Origin: Sweltsa coloradensis
Lineage: Eukaryota; Arthropoda; Insecta; Plecoptera; Chloroperlidae
NCBI GenBank assembly: GCA_024449915.1
Contig: JAMZAV010001050.1
Span: 186,001 to 250,000 of the forward strand
Direction of reading: 5' to 3'
DNA length: 64,000 bases
The notes under the pieces are model-generated. The model searched no databases. It saw nothing but the letters and a program-made list of their open reading frames with translations, and was not told where the DNA came from. Both the position numbers and the translations under genes were made by a program. Positions 42,326-53,294 of the stretch are shown here, piece by piece (position 1 is the stretch's first letter; every line of letters starts with the position of its first letter).

Positions 42326-43245
42326 TGCCATGGTAACGATACTTTTGTTATTATGTAATTTCCATCTACACTACTTATCGGATCAAAATCAAATTAACAT
42401 ATTCGTGACCGGACGGACATTCTAAATAATATGGCCACCTCAGATTTTGTCGCCGTTAAGTTTGAAAAAAAAAACTTTCGATTAACTTTAATGTAACTTT
42501 GTAACTTTTTGGACGATTTTGCCACAAAACTAATGGCATTCAATCGAGAACGAAGCTTGCGGATGGTCAAAATTTCAACTCGATACGAGCCTCCATTCGA
42601 CCGCTATCATGAGCCAAAAAAGCTGCACGACTTTCCGTTGCCATGGTAACCGTACTTTGTTATAATGTAATTTCCATCTACACTACTTATCAGAGCAAAA
42701 TAAAATTAACATATTCGTGACCGGATGGACATTCTAAATGATTTGGCCATCTCAGATTTTGTCGCCGTGAAGTTTGAAAAATAAACTTTCGATTAACTTT
42801 AATGTAACTTTTTAACTTTTTGAACGATTTTGCCACAAAACTAATGGCATTCAATCGAGAACAAAGCTTGCGGATGGTGAAAATTTCAACTCGATCCGAG
42901 CCTCCGTTCGACCGCTATCATGAGCCAAAAAAGCTGCACGACTTTCCGTTGCCATGGTAACCGTACTTTGTTATAATGTAATTTCCATCTACACTACTTA
43001 TCGGATCAAAATAAAATTAACATATTCGTGACCGGACAGACATTCTAAATGATTTGGCCATCTCAGATTTTGTCGCCGTGAAGTTTGAAAAAAAAACTTT
43101 CGATTAACTTTAATGTAACTTTTTAACTTTTTGAACGATTTTGCCACAAAACTAATGGCATTCAATCGAGAACAAAGCTTGCGGATGGTGAAAATTTCAA
43201 CTCGATCCGAGCCTCCGTTCGAACGTTATCGCGAGACATACAAAC
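42326..43245. repeat. Tandem repeat, three units of about 311 bp
   Basis: Units start with GTTGCCATGGTAAC at 42326, 42638 and 42949. Each includes ACATATTCGTGACCGGA, TTTTGTCGCCGT and TTGCCACAAAACTAATGGCA. Units 2 and 3 are nearly identical; unit 1 is older. The array ends in an A-rich tract at 43240-43287. No protein is supported. Confidence 0.85.
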
Positions 43246-43885
43246 AAAAAAACAAACAAACAAACAAAAAAAAAAAAAAAAAAAAAACAAAACCAGTGAC
43301 TAATTTTTCCGGCAGAGTCAAATGGAAACGCTCGCTTCGCTCGCTTAATAACTAGGTAAGGTATAAAGAATGCAAACAAGAAACAACATCTTATCTTCTA
43401 TCTTTTGAAGAGGAAAATGACAACAATTGATTTAGGTTCAATTTTTCTTTGTGCATTTTAGCTTGTAGCCTTGTAGTGCTCTGCACACCTTGCTTTATTT
43501 AATATTAATTTCTTAGGATTACATCGGCATCAGGCATTCATATGATTATGATAACTTAATGTACATACACAATTGCACATATGTAGGGTAACTTTCACTT
43601 ATTAGTCTGTGCCAGAATCTACTGAGGGTGCTAGGCCTCTTCCCTTCTGTGCTGGTAGCAGTCTTAACGCAAGGTTCTTGGCTGAGCGTGCGTCGTGGAT
43701 TGGTGCGTAGTCCTACCAACTGGAGGAATATGATAGCCAAGTTTAAGGGAATATGTGTAGGGGGCCTACACAAATCAAACATTGTACAATTAATAATTAT
43801 TCAATATTGTATAAAATATTTTTATGTTAAAAAAATACTTTTCTATTTGTAACATGTTTTTGTATCAACTACAGTAGGATGGTGA

Positions 43886-44001
43886 TCACATGTTGTACAT
43901 GTCCTTAAGAACTCGTCGGAGTATCTTGCCGTTCCCAGTCTTTGGTATTTCTTCAACAAACTTCACTCCCCCGTAAAGTCTCTTGTGGGGGGAAACTTCC
44001 G
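43886..44001 (-). CDS. Acyl-CoA synthetase 1, terminal coding exon
   Basis: [18 protein letters not shown] to LKDMYNM, stop TGA at 43888-43886. It contains [11 protein letters not shown] with the catalytic lysine. An AATAAA on this strand at 43499-43494 is a candidate polyadenylation signal about 390 bp downstream. Confidence 0.93.
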
Positions 44002-47000
44002 CTGAAAGAAGAACATCAACCTTGTCACATGGCTAGACCAGTATAACTTCAAGCGGGTCAGACTTGTGCGTGTACAACCAGATTATTAACTTTCTCAAAC
44101 CAATAACAATAAATTGCTCAAAGAAATAAAACTTACTGTACACTCTACAGTAGTAAGACCATAGGCCTATCCCTAAAACTCCCATGTGTTTTCAAACTAG
44201 TAGCTCTATCCTTCCGCCACTTTGAAAGATACAACAACGCATCACTGTGATTCGTTGACATCAATGTAAGAATCACAAGTGTTTCACCTCAATATACCTC
44301 TGTCAAGCAGGCGACAGACAATAAATGACCGAAATGTTGCCGTTATTGAATAGGGGCCCTGAGGAGCTAATTTTATTAAATCTACTATTTAAACCAGATT
44401 ATGATATTGATTCACATCAACAGCATGGGTGTCGAAATTGTTGAATTATTGTTGTCATAATTTTAATAATGCTTGTTTAAAATCCTATCCGATTTAAATT
44501 GCTGCTTGCAGAAAGATACACACTTTCCAAGGTGTTCACACCCAACAATAGATAGATGGAGTGATGATTATTGATTACAGTTGCAATTATTCCTCCTAGT
44601 TAATTTAAATATCATAGCTTCAAAAGCAAGTTCAGATTTTAATTAATCTTAAAATTTCCCCCAATAAGATTAAAGTTAGTGGTGCGCACCTGCTAGAAAG
44701 TCTTGTATCTGTGTGGCGGTGACTTCTACGCCCGCCTGCCTGACGACCAGGGCCTGCGGCAGTTCCCCCAGTAGGTCGTGGGAGATCCCGATGACGGCCA
44801 CGTCCTTGACCCCTGCGTGCGTAATGAGGATTGACTCCAGCTCGCTGGGAGACACCTGAAGACAGATGTCACACACTTAGCTCTACGTTGGCCACTCACT
44901 CGACTGCCGTCACGCTAACTAAGATGAAATCCTACTCTGCTCAGTCTTGAACCGGCTGTTTTAGACGGAAAGAGTAACTTTTACAACTATACCTAGTCTT
45001 TCCAAACTACAAAGTGATTTCTTGTTATATCAGGTGGGTGGTTGCTACTTGAAAACAGCTAAGCTATATAGGCCTACACAAACAAAACTCACTCCACCTG
45101 TGACGGACACACACGCATGTTACGTTCAATGTACTTGTGCCTGTGATCTTCCAGCCGTCTCACCTGGTGTCCCTGGTACTTGATGAGCTCCTTCAGCCGA
45201 TCAACAACGAAGAAGTAGCCGTCCTGGTCGTAGTAGCCGAGGTCGCCCGAGTGCAGCCAGCCGTCGGGGTCGATCATCTCTCGCGAGGCCTCGTCGTTGC
45301 CCTTGTAGCCCGACATGAGGAGCGGTCCGCGAAACCACAGCTCTCCCTCGCAGTCGACTCCCTGTCGCTGGCCATTCTGCTGGCTCACCACCTGATACGG
45401 TACACCGCCACTGTATCTACCTTCTTGTTTCACCTTCAATGTTAATTATGTATCAATTAAGTCACAAGGACTAACAAAAATTACTAATAAATATTATGTA
45501 AATAGATTCTCATCAAGCCACGTACAACTTGCAATGTAGTTGAAAGTTTTGGATGAATTAGACAAATCTGTAACAGTTCAGCATTGAGTGCAACTTGATA
45601 ACTTATGCAATTGTAATTTAAAAAGTTAATCAAATCAAAATAAAATTTCTTTGAACAAATGAACGTTTAATAATTTGTGGCTTAAATTAAATGCCCGCTT
45701 TGTGATTTCCTCCCGACAAAGAGAAACTGCTATGTCCCAGTGAAGTTTCCTGCCCCATCGGTGAGCGTGCAGTTGCACTGGTCTTTATTTCAATGTACAA
45801 TACCTCAACCGGGGAAACATTTACAAATGAATGTGATATATAGGCTAGTATTTTCAAAAGGGTTAAAACGTTTAAAACACATTAATTAGGGTTGCTTCAA
45901 TGCTTATATTGGACGTCCCTATTTGCTTGGGAGAAGTAAATTGAACAAACAATTGTACTGATGAATTAATTAAAAGTAGTAAAATATTAATATCGACTAA
46001 TTGATAAGTGTAAGCTTCCCTACCACGCATTCCATGCCGGGCGTGAGTGTTCCGGGCGAGCCCAGCTTGTCCGGCCTACACTCTCCGTTGAACATGGTGA
46101 AGGTCGTCTCCGTCATCCCGTACGAGTGGTGCAGCGTCGCGCGGCCCAGGAGTCTCGTCATCCTCTCCTGTAGCTTCCCGCTCACGGGAGCAGCGCCCGT
46201 CCAGATGTGACGCACCGAGCTGAGCTCGCCGAAGGTCGGGGTTCGGTGCTTGGATAGCAATGCCAGGAGCGACGGTACCAGGTACAGGTTGCTCACCTGT
46301 AACAAGATACATACGCGTTTCATTTCCCTCAATCTCACACAAATCACATGGAAAAAGTAGTTTATTTCCTAGACTCCCTGATAGAAGCAAATTAACTAAT
46401 AACAAGTGAGATTATCCTGCAGATGATAATAGTTACTTATTTACCATGAAGCAAAATTCTTATGCAACTACAAATACTAATTACAATTTCATACATCTTT
46501 CAGTAATAAACAGAACTTCTTTTGGAAAATCAATTTACCGTATTTACTCGATTGTAGGTCGCACAAGGAATTGAAAATTGAAAGGTCTAAAAGTGGGGTG
46601 CGACTAACAATCGCATGCAAACATTTTGAAAAAAAAAATCGGCGGTTTTCAATAGATAATGATGTTCCCAAACGAAAACTTCATGTACACTAAGACGTGC
46701 GGGGTCAGCTAATCACAGAACAATTACCACTTGACGCAAATACTCTCGTAACTGTAGACGTAGGAATTCGGAAAATGTGTTTTGAACGGTCTGTAGTACG
46801 AGCGAAAACAACTTGCCGGCCGGCTGCAGCGTCCGACAAAGGAGATGCGCGGGCGCCACGTGACTGGGCGGGCCGGCCAGCCGGCAAGTTGTATTCGCTC
46901 GTACTACAGACCGTTCAAAACACATTTTCCGAATTCAAACGTCGGGCGGAAAAGTTCTTGGAAGTAACCACACTATTTCACACGTAAATTGACTGTAAAG

Positions 47001-50000
47001 GCATAGATATTCTTTCGAATTACGAAAAAAAGAGAATTTAGAATAAACAGAATCTAATAGACCTACACTGTTAAACCCTATACTGATCTTCGGGACCGAT
47101 GTTTTTGTTCGAAATACAACATTTTTTGAAGTATCTGAGTTTGAATTAGCAAAGGTTTTACTGTAGTCCTACCACTGAACAAGACTTACCAACTGCATAA
47201 TATTTTGGCAGCATCCTAGAACTTCTTTGGACCCAAGGCTGATGGGATGTTGATGTTGAGGGGTTACTTAACTTGTCCTTTTTTATTTTACAGTGTAAAT
47301 AATTACAGGGCATGTCTACCTGCATATTATAATAGTGCGACCTACATTCGCATGCAAACCAGCTTTTCAATTTTAGACATCTCAAAACTGGGGTGCGACT
47401 TACATTCGCGTGCGACTTACATTCGAGTAAATACGGTAATTTCCCTTTTAATCAATAATTTTGGCTATCAACCACCTCTAGTTATGATTTACTGTTTTTA
47501 AATTGCCCATTTGTTTTTCATGGGCTCTTATTATAAAGTAAATATTTCAACAACTCGGTCAACTAACAACAACAGTCCAATTATTATTCTCGCAACTGTG
47601 GGATCACAAATATAGACTTCTTTAGGATCGCTTGAGTAGTGTGATGATAGGGAAGAAAGTGGGAGTTGAGAGCCTAAAGTTCTAGACGGGGAACGATGGA
47701 CTGAGATGCTATGGACACATATTGCAGTAGAGGAGGGGAGTGGGGAGCAAGTACAGCAGGTGCGGAGGAGAGAGAAGGATGGTGAGAGGACAGGAGAATG
47801 AGCTTGGCAGTTCGGCGCTGATTCGGTGATGCCCAAGATCAATGGTGGATACACCCCTTTACCAAACTAAATAATTAATATTTAATACAACCCAGAAATT
47901 ACAAAATCCATACCCCGATCGCGATAAACGATTAAAATACTAACAATTCCACTTACGGGAGTGTTTCCGGACTATCCAAATCGAGAAACTAAATAATGTT
48001 GGAACAAAGTGTAGCAATACAATATATTATAGCCATTGTTTATTTTACCTTGTACTTCTGAATGGTGTCAATGAAGTGTTCAACGGCAAACTTCCTCATG
48101 ACGATTACGCACGCTCCTTCGCACACGCACATGAGCATAAGAACGAGTCCATACGCGTGAGAGAACGGCATGAGACCCAATGCTATCTCGTCGCTCTTGA
48201 CGTAGTTTTGCCTGGAAAGAGAATGTTTTCTCTAGTACTCGGTGACATTGGAGCCGTCCTAACAACGAGGCACATAATAAATTATAACATTGCTCCGAAT
48301 TAGTCGTTGATTCTGGTGTCGCCCGCGGGTCGATCCGTGTGCAACTTGTTTGGTCGGAGTTTCCTTTATAAATAAAATACCGATTTGAAGTTGGCCATTG
48401 TTCATTCGACAGGTTGGCTACCCACTGAAAATCAGTTATGTGACTGAATCAGTATGGGAGACCGTATGACAGAAGCGGTGCTGTTCAACAAATCACAGTC
48501 TGCCCCTTCATTCATACATGAAATTGTTTTGTTGTGCAAATAAATAAGGCTGCGAGACGGCTAAATCACAACCCCATGCGCGAGTCGAGCGCTAGACTGC
48601 CTACAGTCATCAGACATTCTTTTCTTTTTTGTAAACTTAGCTTATTGTTAAATTATAACACACAACACTGATGCATCTGTTTTTTAACTACAAAACATGT
48701 ATTGAATAATGGTTATTGTTACGATATTGAATTGCGAGACAACAATACGAACAAACATGTGGCTGTTCTAAGCACAAATGTGAGGTAAGTGAACGTGATC
48801 ACTCACAGCGCCCTCTCTCTGTCATACGGTCTCCCATTGACTGTAAATACCGAATTATTAATTAATTTGTTATGCCCATTTAGGTTATGTTTGACTTATT
48901 TAGTTACTCATTCACTCTTTGGGATGATGGATGGAGGTACCTCCGATAGCTGAGGATGGATAAAACGTGGTTGGGTCAGGCCAACCAAGATTACTGCACT
49001 GCTCCCCCCAACCCGACTTAATGCTGGATACGAGATCAAGGTATATAAGTTTTCACTCTTTTCCTTATTCTTTTTTGCCATTTCTACTGACCTATCTTTA
49101 TTTATTATTAGATCAATATTTATGTTTTTATTTCTAATCAATAAGTAAGTATAAAATAATTCTTATAAATAAGTTAATTAGATACTTTGTATATGTACTG
49201 TATGTATAAACATTGTGTTTCAACAAACAACTAGTAGACAGAATTTAATTTGTTGTCTTCATAGCTCAGTTGGTAAGAGCATCTGCCCGGACAGCAAAGG
49301 TCCCGGGTTTGATCCCCGGTGGAAGCACTTTTTTATTACTGTCTATAATACCAGCATAACAATAAGAATACTTTGAAGTTTTACCTTACTTCCTCCATTG
49401 TACGGTACTCCTAACGCCTCTACACAACAATTATATTGGAGTCACCTCAAGTCCTCTGCATTCACAATCTTACCCCGTGTGCAGAGCTGCGACCACGGCT
49501 TTATTCGACAGCATGACGCCCTTGGGGAGTCCGGTGGAGCCGCTGGAGCTGAGAATGAGAGCCGTGAGGCGGGCAGCAGACGTGTCTAGGCTGGACAAGG
49601 TCTTGGGTGCGCGTGGCGCGTCTGCTAGCACGGCGCACAGCGGGCGGAACTTGGGGGACAGGGGCGTGTCCTCGGGGCAACCCCACACCCACACCTCCTC
49701 CACCCGGGCATCGCGCACAAACAGGTCGGCCGGACGGGTGCCCAGCACGTGTTCGCACATCGCCACCGCGTACGAACAAATCACTATCCTCGGCTGCGAC
49801 ACAGAGAAGTTGTACTGGATTTCCCCTGCAACATGTTCCCATGCTAATTGACCAATAGCCTTCAATGACCTGAGTTACATCCAGTGAAAGGATAATCAAG
49901 GAGTTAGTGGAAATTAAAATCATACCTTATTTTATACAAGTTTAATGAATATAATAATATAGAGTGGCCTATCGCTATTGGCTGAGTTAATGAAAGAGTG

Positions 50001-51160
50001 GAGAAAGGAGAAAGGATTCCAACAGCTTAGGGCCTACCTACAATAATTTTCAGATAAGCTGGTGAAATCTTTTCCCCACTCATTCACTAATTTAAGTGTA
50101 AATTTGACATGTTATAATTTCAATTTGGAAGATGATTTCTTCTTTATATTTGCATTACTTTGGTGTTTTATCTTGTGGATACTAAATATAAAACTTAATT
50201 ACTATTCTCTGTACGAGTTTTGTTCAGATCGACAAAAGTCACGATACAAATTGCACCACCCATCTTTGAAAGTCTCCAGGCACCGGAAACTTGCATTAAA
50301 CAGTTACGGGACGGTAGAGATTTACCTATTTGCATCGATACCATTGCAGTGTGAAGCTAGCATACGTACGTGGTGTGTGGGCAGGGTTGTGCGATGTGAA
50401 GCTAGCATACGTACGTGGTGTGTGGGCAGGGTTGAGCGGTGTGAAGCTAGCATACGTACGTGGTGTGTGGGCAGGGTTGAGCGGATGAGAAGCTAGCATA
50501 CGTACGGGGTGTGTGGGCAGGGTTGAGCGGTGTGAAGCTAGCATACGTACGTGGTGTGTGGGCTGGGTTGAGCGGTGTGAAGCTAGCATACGTACGTGGT
50601 GTGTGGGCTGGGTTGAGCGGTGTGAAGCTAGCATACGTACGTGGTGTGTGGGCAGGGTTGAGCGGTGTGAAGCTAGCATACGTACGTGGTGTGTAGGCTG
50701 GGTTGAGCGGTGTGAAGCTAGCATACGTACGTGGTGTGTGGGCAGGGTTGAGCGGTGTGAAGCTAGCATACGTACGTGGTGTGTAGGCAGGGTTGAGCGG
50801 TGTGAAGCTAGCATACGTACGTGGTGTGTGGGCAGGGTTGAGCAATGCACTGCAGGCCTTCGCCTTGAACACCCCCAGCAGTATCCACACGTACTCGATA
50901 CAGTTGGTGGTGATTATAGCCACAACGTCACCGGAAGTCACCGGACTGTGGCGGTTCATAAGCGCCGAGCACAGTTGGTCACTGTTGTCGTGAAGTTGCT
51001 TGAATGTAAGAGTTGTGCCCGTCTCGGCGTCGATCTGCAATCAGTCCAGAGGAAGGAAGCGTTACAACATTTTATCTTGACACAACTCATAGTACCGGTC
51101 GGTATCTGATAGAATATTGAGGTGCAGGCTGCAACCTGAACTTTACTCTTACACATATAT

Positions 51161-51192
<32 letters not shown>

Positions 51193-52898
51193 TTCGAGTT
51201 TCGTTTTAACATCACAGATGTATGAAACATGTCATGAACATAATATAGGCAACTAGGCCTAAAAATTATTACAGAACTATTCCTAATACATACATACACA
51301 AATAATAAATACATACACAACACACATAATACATAATTTCATAGCTATACATGGAGTCTGAAATCAATTTAAAATTTAAAATACAAGCTTGGCTTACTGG
51401 TTAAAATATACATGTTTGAACTTGTGTTCCTGTACATAATCATCAACTTGATAATATGCTTTCCCAATTAGGTAATTTTTAAGTGAGCTTTTAAATTTAT
51501 CTATGTCTGCAATTTCTTTTATGTTGCTTAGATAAATTTAAAAGCTCACTTCACACAGTATTATCTTCTTTTGTATTCGTAGAGTTACGTTATTGTACCC
51601 ACCTTCTGGCAACCGCCCACTGTTCCAGTGCCCTCTCCATCTCAGTAGGAACTAACATCTAGAGACCAGAGCCCTTACAAATTGCAACAACAACAAAACT
51701 CAAGGAAATTATATTTCTTGGGATGAGCATGAATTATCAATTTTCTATGTGTAGAGAAATATTCAAAATGGTAACGTTATTTTAAATTACAAAAGTATAT
51801 GTTTGTCAGGGCACCTAACAAATACCTATTAATTTAAATGATTTTTATATTTAATTAGCCACCTTTTGCCATCTGTAACAGTATAGAAGGGTTGCTACTG
51901 AACCAAGATCTTGCAATTATTTGAGTGGTATTTTTTCTTCACGGTTATAATAATTTAGTGTGGATAGTTACACACTTGATATAGACTTGGTCGCTGCTTT
52001 TAACTCTTTCACCTTTGGTATCTAATACAATGTTTTATAATTTTTTTTTTAAACTTGAGAATGTAAAATGGTTGCCATTTTTTTGGTTTTTGTTTTCTTA
52101 GTAGTGACTAGTGCACTTGAAATTGAAAGTTGGAGCATAACTTTGGAATTTTGACCCTGATAAAAAATGTCATGAGGTAATATTGTAGAGGAATAAAATT
52201 TCCAAGACAAAGAAATTTATTTCACAATCAATAGTTCAAAATTTTGACTTTATGATTCAAATTTACCCAACCCATTTGAATAATTTACATTCCCTACCAC
52301 AAAAGTAGCCAAAAATCAAGATGATTTTTCCTACAGTTTTTTTTTTTATAAAATAGGTTTTGTCTTTTGTGGTGTATTTTTTAATTCTCAAAGTTTTTCC
52401 AAAATACTCAAATTTAAAATATATATATATATTGGATAGAGATTCAAAATAGATACGTTACTTCAAATAAATCTCTAATTTCAAAATTTCTAGGCCTAAA
52501 ATTTAAAAAAAGTAGTAGGCTTACTTTACGAGTTACCACTTCAGTAACTGCCCGACTTATACGTCCATATCACACAGCGTGGACCTATTAGATTCGTTCC
52601 AATTATTAACAAACTTGACATTTTATTTACGATAACACTGGATATGAATTTAGACCTTTTTTAATTGTATATTATAAATTCATGGTTAAATGTTATTTCT
52701 TGTGTCTATTATTTTGTAATTTCTTATTCAACTAGTTTTCACTCGACATTCTGTTCTCGTGAGCTGGTGGGATACCCATAGACACTAACTAACCTGAGCA
52801 ACTCGGTCGCCGTAGCCCCTAGTTTTCTTGGTGATGTACTCGCATAGCAGCTCAGTCTCGTCGAAGTATAGAGCAGGTCCCGTCTGACAACTCTGCAT
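43886..52898 (-). CDS. Acyl-CoA synthetase, luciferase/4CL-like (eight coding exons)
   Basis: Adenylate-forming enzyme of the firefly luciferase/4-coumarate-CoA ligase group: ATP-dependent activation of a carboxylic acid to its CoA thioester. Coding exons on the minus strand are 52898-52794, 51034-50821, 49825-49474, 48211-48049, 46296-46024, 45433-45164, 44855-44690 and 44001-43886. Introns are GT-AG and every phase matches; 552 aa, the usual length. Motifs are the P-loop [11 protein letters not shown] (199-209), YGMTE (337-341), SGDLGYY with D433, [11 protein letters not shown] from D447, and KTGNGK with the catalytic Lys near 540. The C-terminus is DMYNM, so there is no peroxisomal SKL signal. 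The substrate cannot be told from sequence. Exon 2 ends inside a 45-bp minisatellite. A paralogue starts in the opposite direction at 62629. Luciferase activity should not be assumed. Confidence 0.93.
44690..44855 (-). CDS. Acyl-CoA synthetase 1, coding exon 7
   Basis: 166 nt, [20 protein letters not shown] to IQDFLA. This is the C-terminal lid domain beginning with the usual [VI]xPxELE. The acceptor is CTTCAG|GTG and the donor GCAG|GTGCGC (phase 1). Confidence 0.93.
45164..45433 (-). CDS. Acyl-CoA synthetase 1, coding exon 6
   Basis: 90 codons, [16 protein letters not shown] to LIKYQGHQ. It holds [35 protein letters not shown] (ribose-binding Asp) and the hinge [11 protein letters not shown]. 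The acceptor tract is purine-rich and weak; the donor is CACCAG|GTGAGA. Confidence 0.92.
46024..46296 (-). CDS. Acyl-CoA synthetase 1, coding exon 5
   Basis: 91 codons, [17 protein letters not shown] to LTPGMECV. It has [13 protein letters not shown] and [10 protein letters not shown] (adenine-binding motif). The acceptor is TTACAG|GTG and the donor TGCGTG|GTAGGG. Confidence 0.93.
46537..47437. mobile_element. TIR element ACCGTATTTACTCG with nested palindrome
   Basis: Ends ACCGTATTTACTCGA-TGTAGGTCGC and its inverse (GCGACTTACATTCGAGTAAA...) are flanked by AATTT on both sides. Inside, 46764-46820 and 46880-46936 are inverted 57-bp arms with essentially one mismatch around a GC-rich loop. A fragment of the same family lies at 41287-41345. 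Located in acyl-CoA synthetase 1 intron 4. Confidence 0.7.
48049..48211 (-). CDS. Acyl-CoA synthetase 1, coding exon 4
   Basis: 163 nt, [20 protein letters not shown] to [21 protein letters not shown] is the conserved segment after the P-loop. The acceptor is TTTCCAG|G (phase 2 in) and the donor TACAAG|GTAAAA (phase 0). Confidence 0.93.
49255..49327 (+). ncRNA. tRNA-like sequence, probably pseudogene or SINE head
   Basis: 73 nt in cloverleaf layout: D arm GCTC/GAGC, T arm CCGGG/CCCGG with box B GGGTTTGATCCC, discriminator A, then T6. The acceptor has one C-A mismatch, the anticodon stem one mismatch, and position 33 is C instead of T. The apparent anticodon GGA does not fit a tRNA without a long variable arm. 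Confidence 0.5.
49474..49825 (-). CDS. Acyl-CoA synthetase 1, coding exon 3 (P-loop)
   Basis: 352 nt, [20 protein letters not shown] to [12 protein letters not shown]-rich. It contains [18 protein letters not shown], the phosphate-binding loop. The acceptor is TTGCAG|GG and the donor ACGGG|GTAAGA (phase 2). Confidence 0.93.
50356..50851. repeat. 45-bp minisatellite, 11 units, at a splice donor
   Basis: Units begin GCTAGCATACGTACGTGGTG at 50356, 50401, 50446, 50492, 50537, 50582, 50627, 50672, 50717, 50762 and 50807. One unit is 46 bp. On the minus strand each unit repeats the end of coding exon 2 of acyl-CoA synthetase 1 (LNPAHTP, some copies LNPAYTP) followed by the donor C|GTACGT. Eight exon-proximal units stay in one open frame. 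Confidence 0.95.
50821..51034 (-). CDS. Acyl-CoA synthetase 1, coding exon 2, ending in minisatellite
   Basis: 214 nt, [20 protein letters not shown] to ALLNPAHTP plus one base. The preferred donor CCAC|GTACGT at 50820 joins phase 1 to GG|GAAATC of the next exon, restoring [19 protein letters not shown], which aligns with the NPxYTxxE motif of the family. The same donor is repeated every 45 bp downstream. Confidence 0.85.
51152..51190. repeat. (TTTA)n microsatellite
   Basis: About nine TTTA units. Together with the AT-rich stretch to 52790 it forms intron 1 sequence of acyl-CoA synthetase 1 where I see no coding exon; 51480-51550 has a short inverted repeat (AAGTGAGCTTTTAAATTTAT). Confidence 0.85.
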
Positions 52899-52930
52899 GC
52901 TTGTCACTGATTGGTCGAGGGGGAATATTG
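52794..52930 (-). CDS. Acyl-CoA synthetase 1, first coding exon
   Basis: The exon runs 52930-52794, with acceptor TTTCCAG|CAA and donor GCTCAG|GTTAGT. The first in-frame ATG is at 52898 ([20 protein letters not shown]), ending YGDRVAQ. The frame is open upstream to the acceptor (IFPLDQSVTS), so a longer N-terminus from an upstream exon cannot be excluded. Confidence 0.8.
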
Positions 52931-53261
52931 CTGGAAACATATGCCACATTAGGAAAAACCACTTGATCTATATTATAAGATTATAGTATTTGTACCTTTC
53001 CCTGAAAAGTCCAAGAGATGTACCTCTTTCTTACTTAAAATGTATTAAAAATAAAACTAGTGCTTTCTCTCAAAAAGTAAAGTTCACTTTCACCCAATCT
53101 AAAAACCTTTGTTTGACCTGTCAATTATTTGATCGTATTTATTGTAAAGATAAATCCCAATGCTACTTGGGCTCCACTGACGTTTCTTTACTTCCATTTC
53201 ATTGTTGAATTACTTCTACCTTAATATTAAATACAATTATTCACAAATTTAAAATTCCATC

Positions 53262-53294
53262 CTGACCGGGGTTCGAACCCGGGTCGGGATGTGT
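53262..53294. repeat. tRNA T-arm-like remnant
   Basis: CGGGGTTCGAACCCGGGTCG is a perfect box B/T-arm and almost a palindrome (CATCCTGACC...GGTCGGGATG). No matching D arm was found nearby, so this is most likely the remnant of a tRNA-derived SINE. Confidence 0.4.

Noticed and set aside
46697..46987. 96-codon ORF across the inner palindrome, and its minus-strand mirror ORFs
   Set aside because: The ORFs on both strands are mirror images created by the inverted repeat; no domain is recognisable.
49255..49327. Functional tRNA-Ser(GGA)
   Set aside because: C at position 33, mismatches in two stems and no long variable arm.
50356..50851. Regular repeat spacing resembling a CRISPR array
   Set aside because: Units are contiguous 45-bp copies without unique spacers, and the DNA is eukaryotic with introns.
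50513..51109. Plus-strand 198-codon ORF of repeated [13 protein letters not shown] units
   Set aside because: It is the antisense reading of the 45-bp minisatellite and the synthetase exon; repeats in multiples of three keep all strands open by chance.
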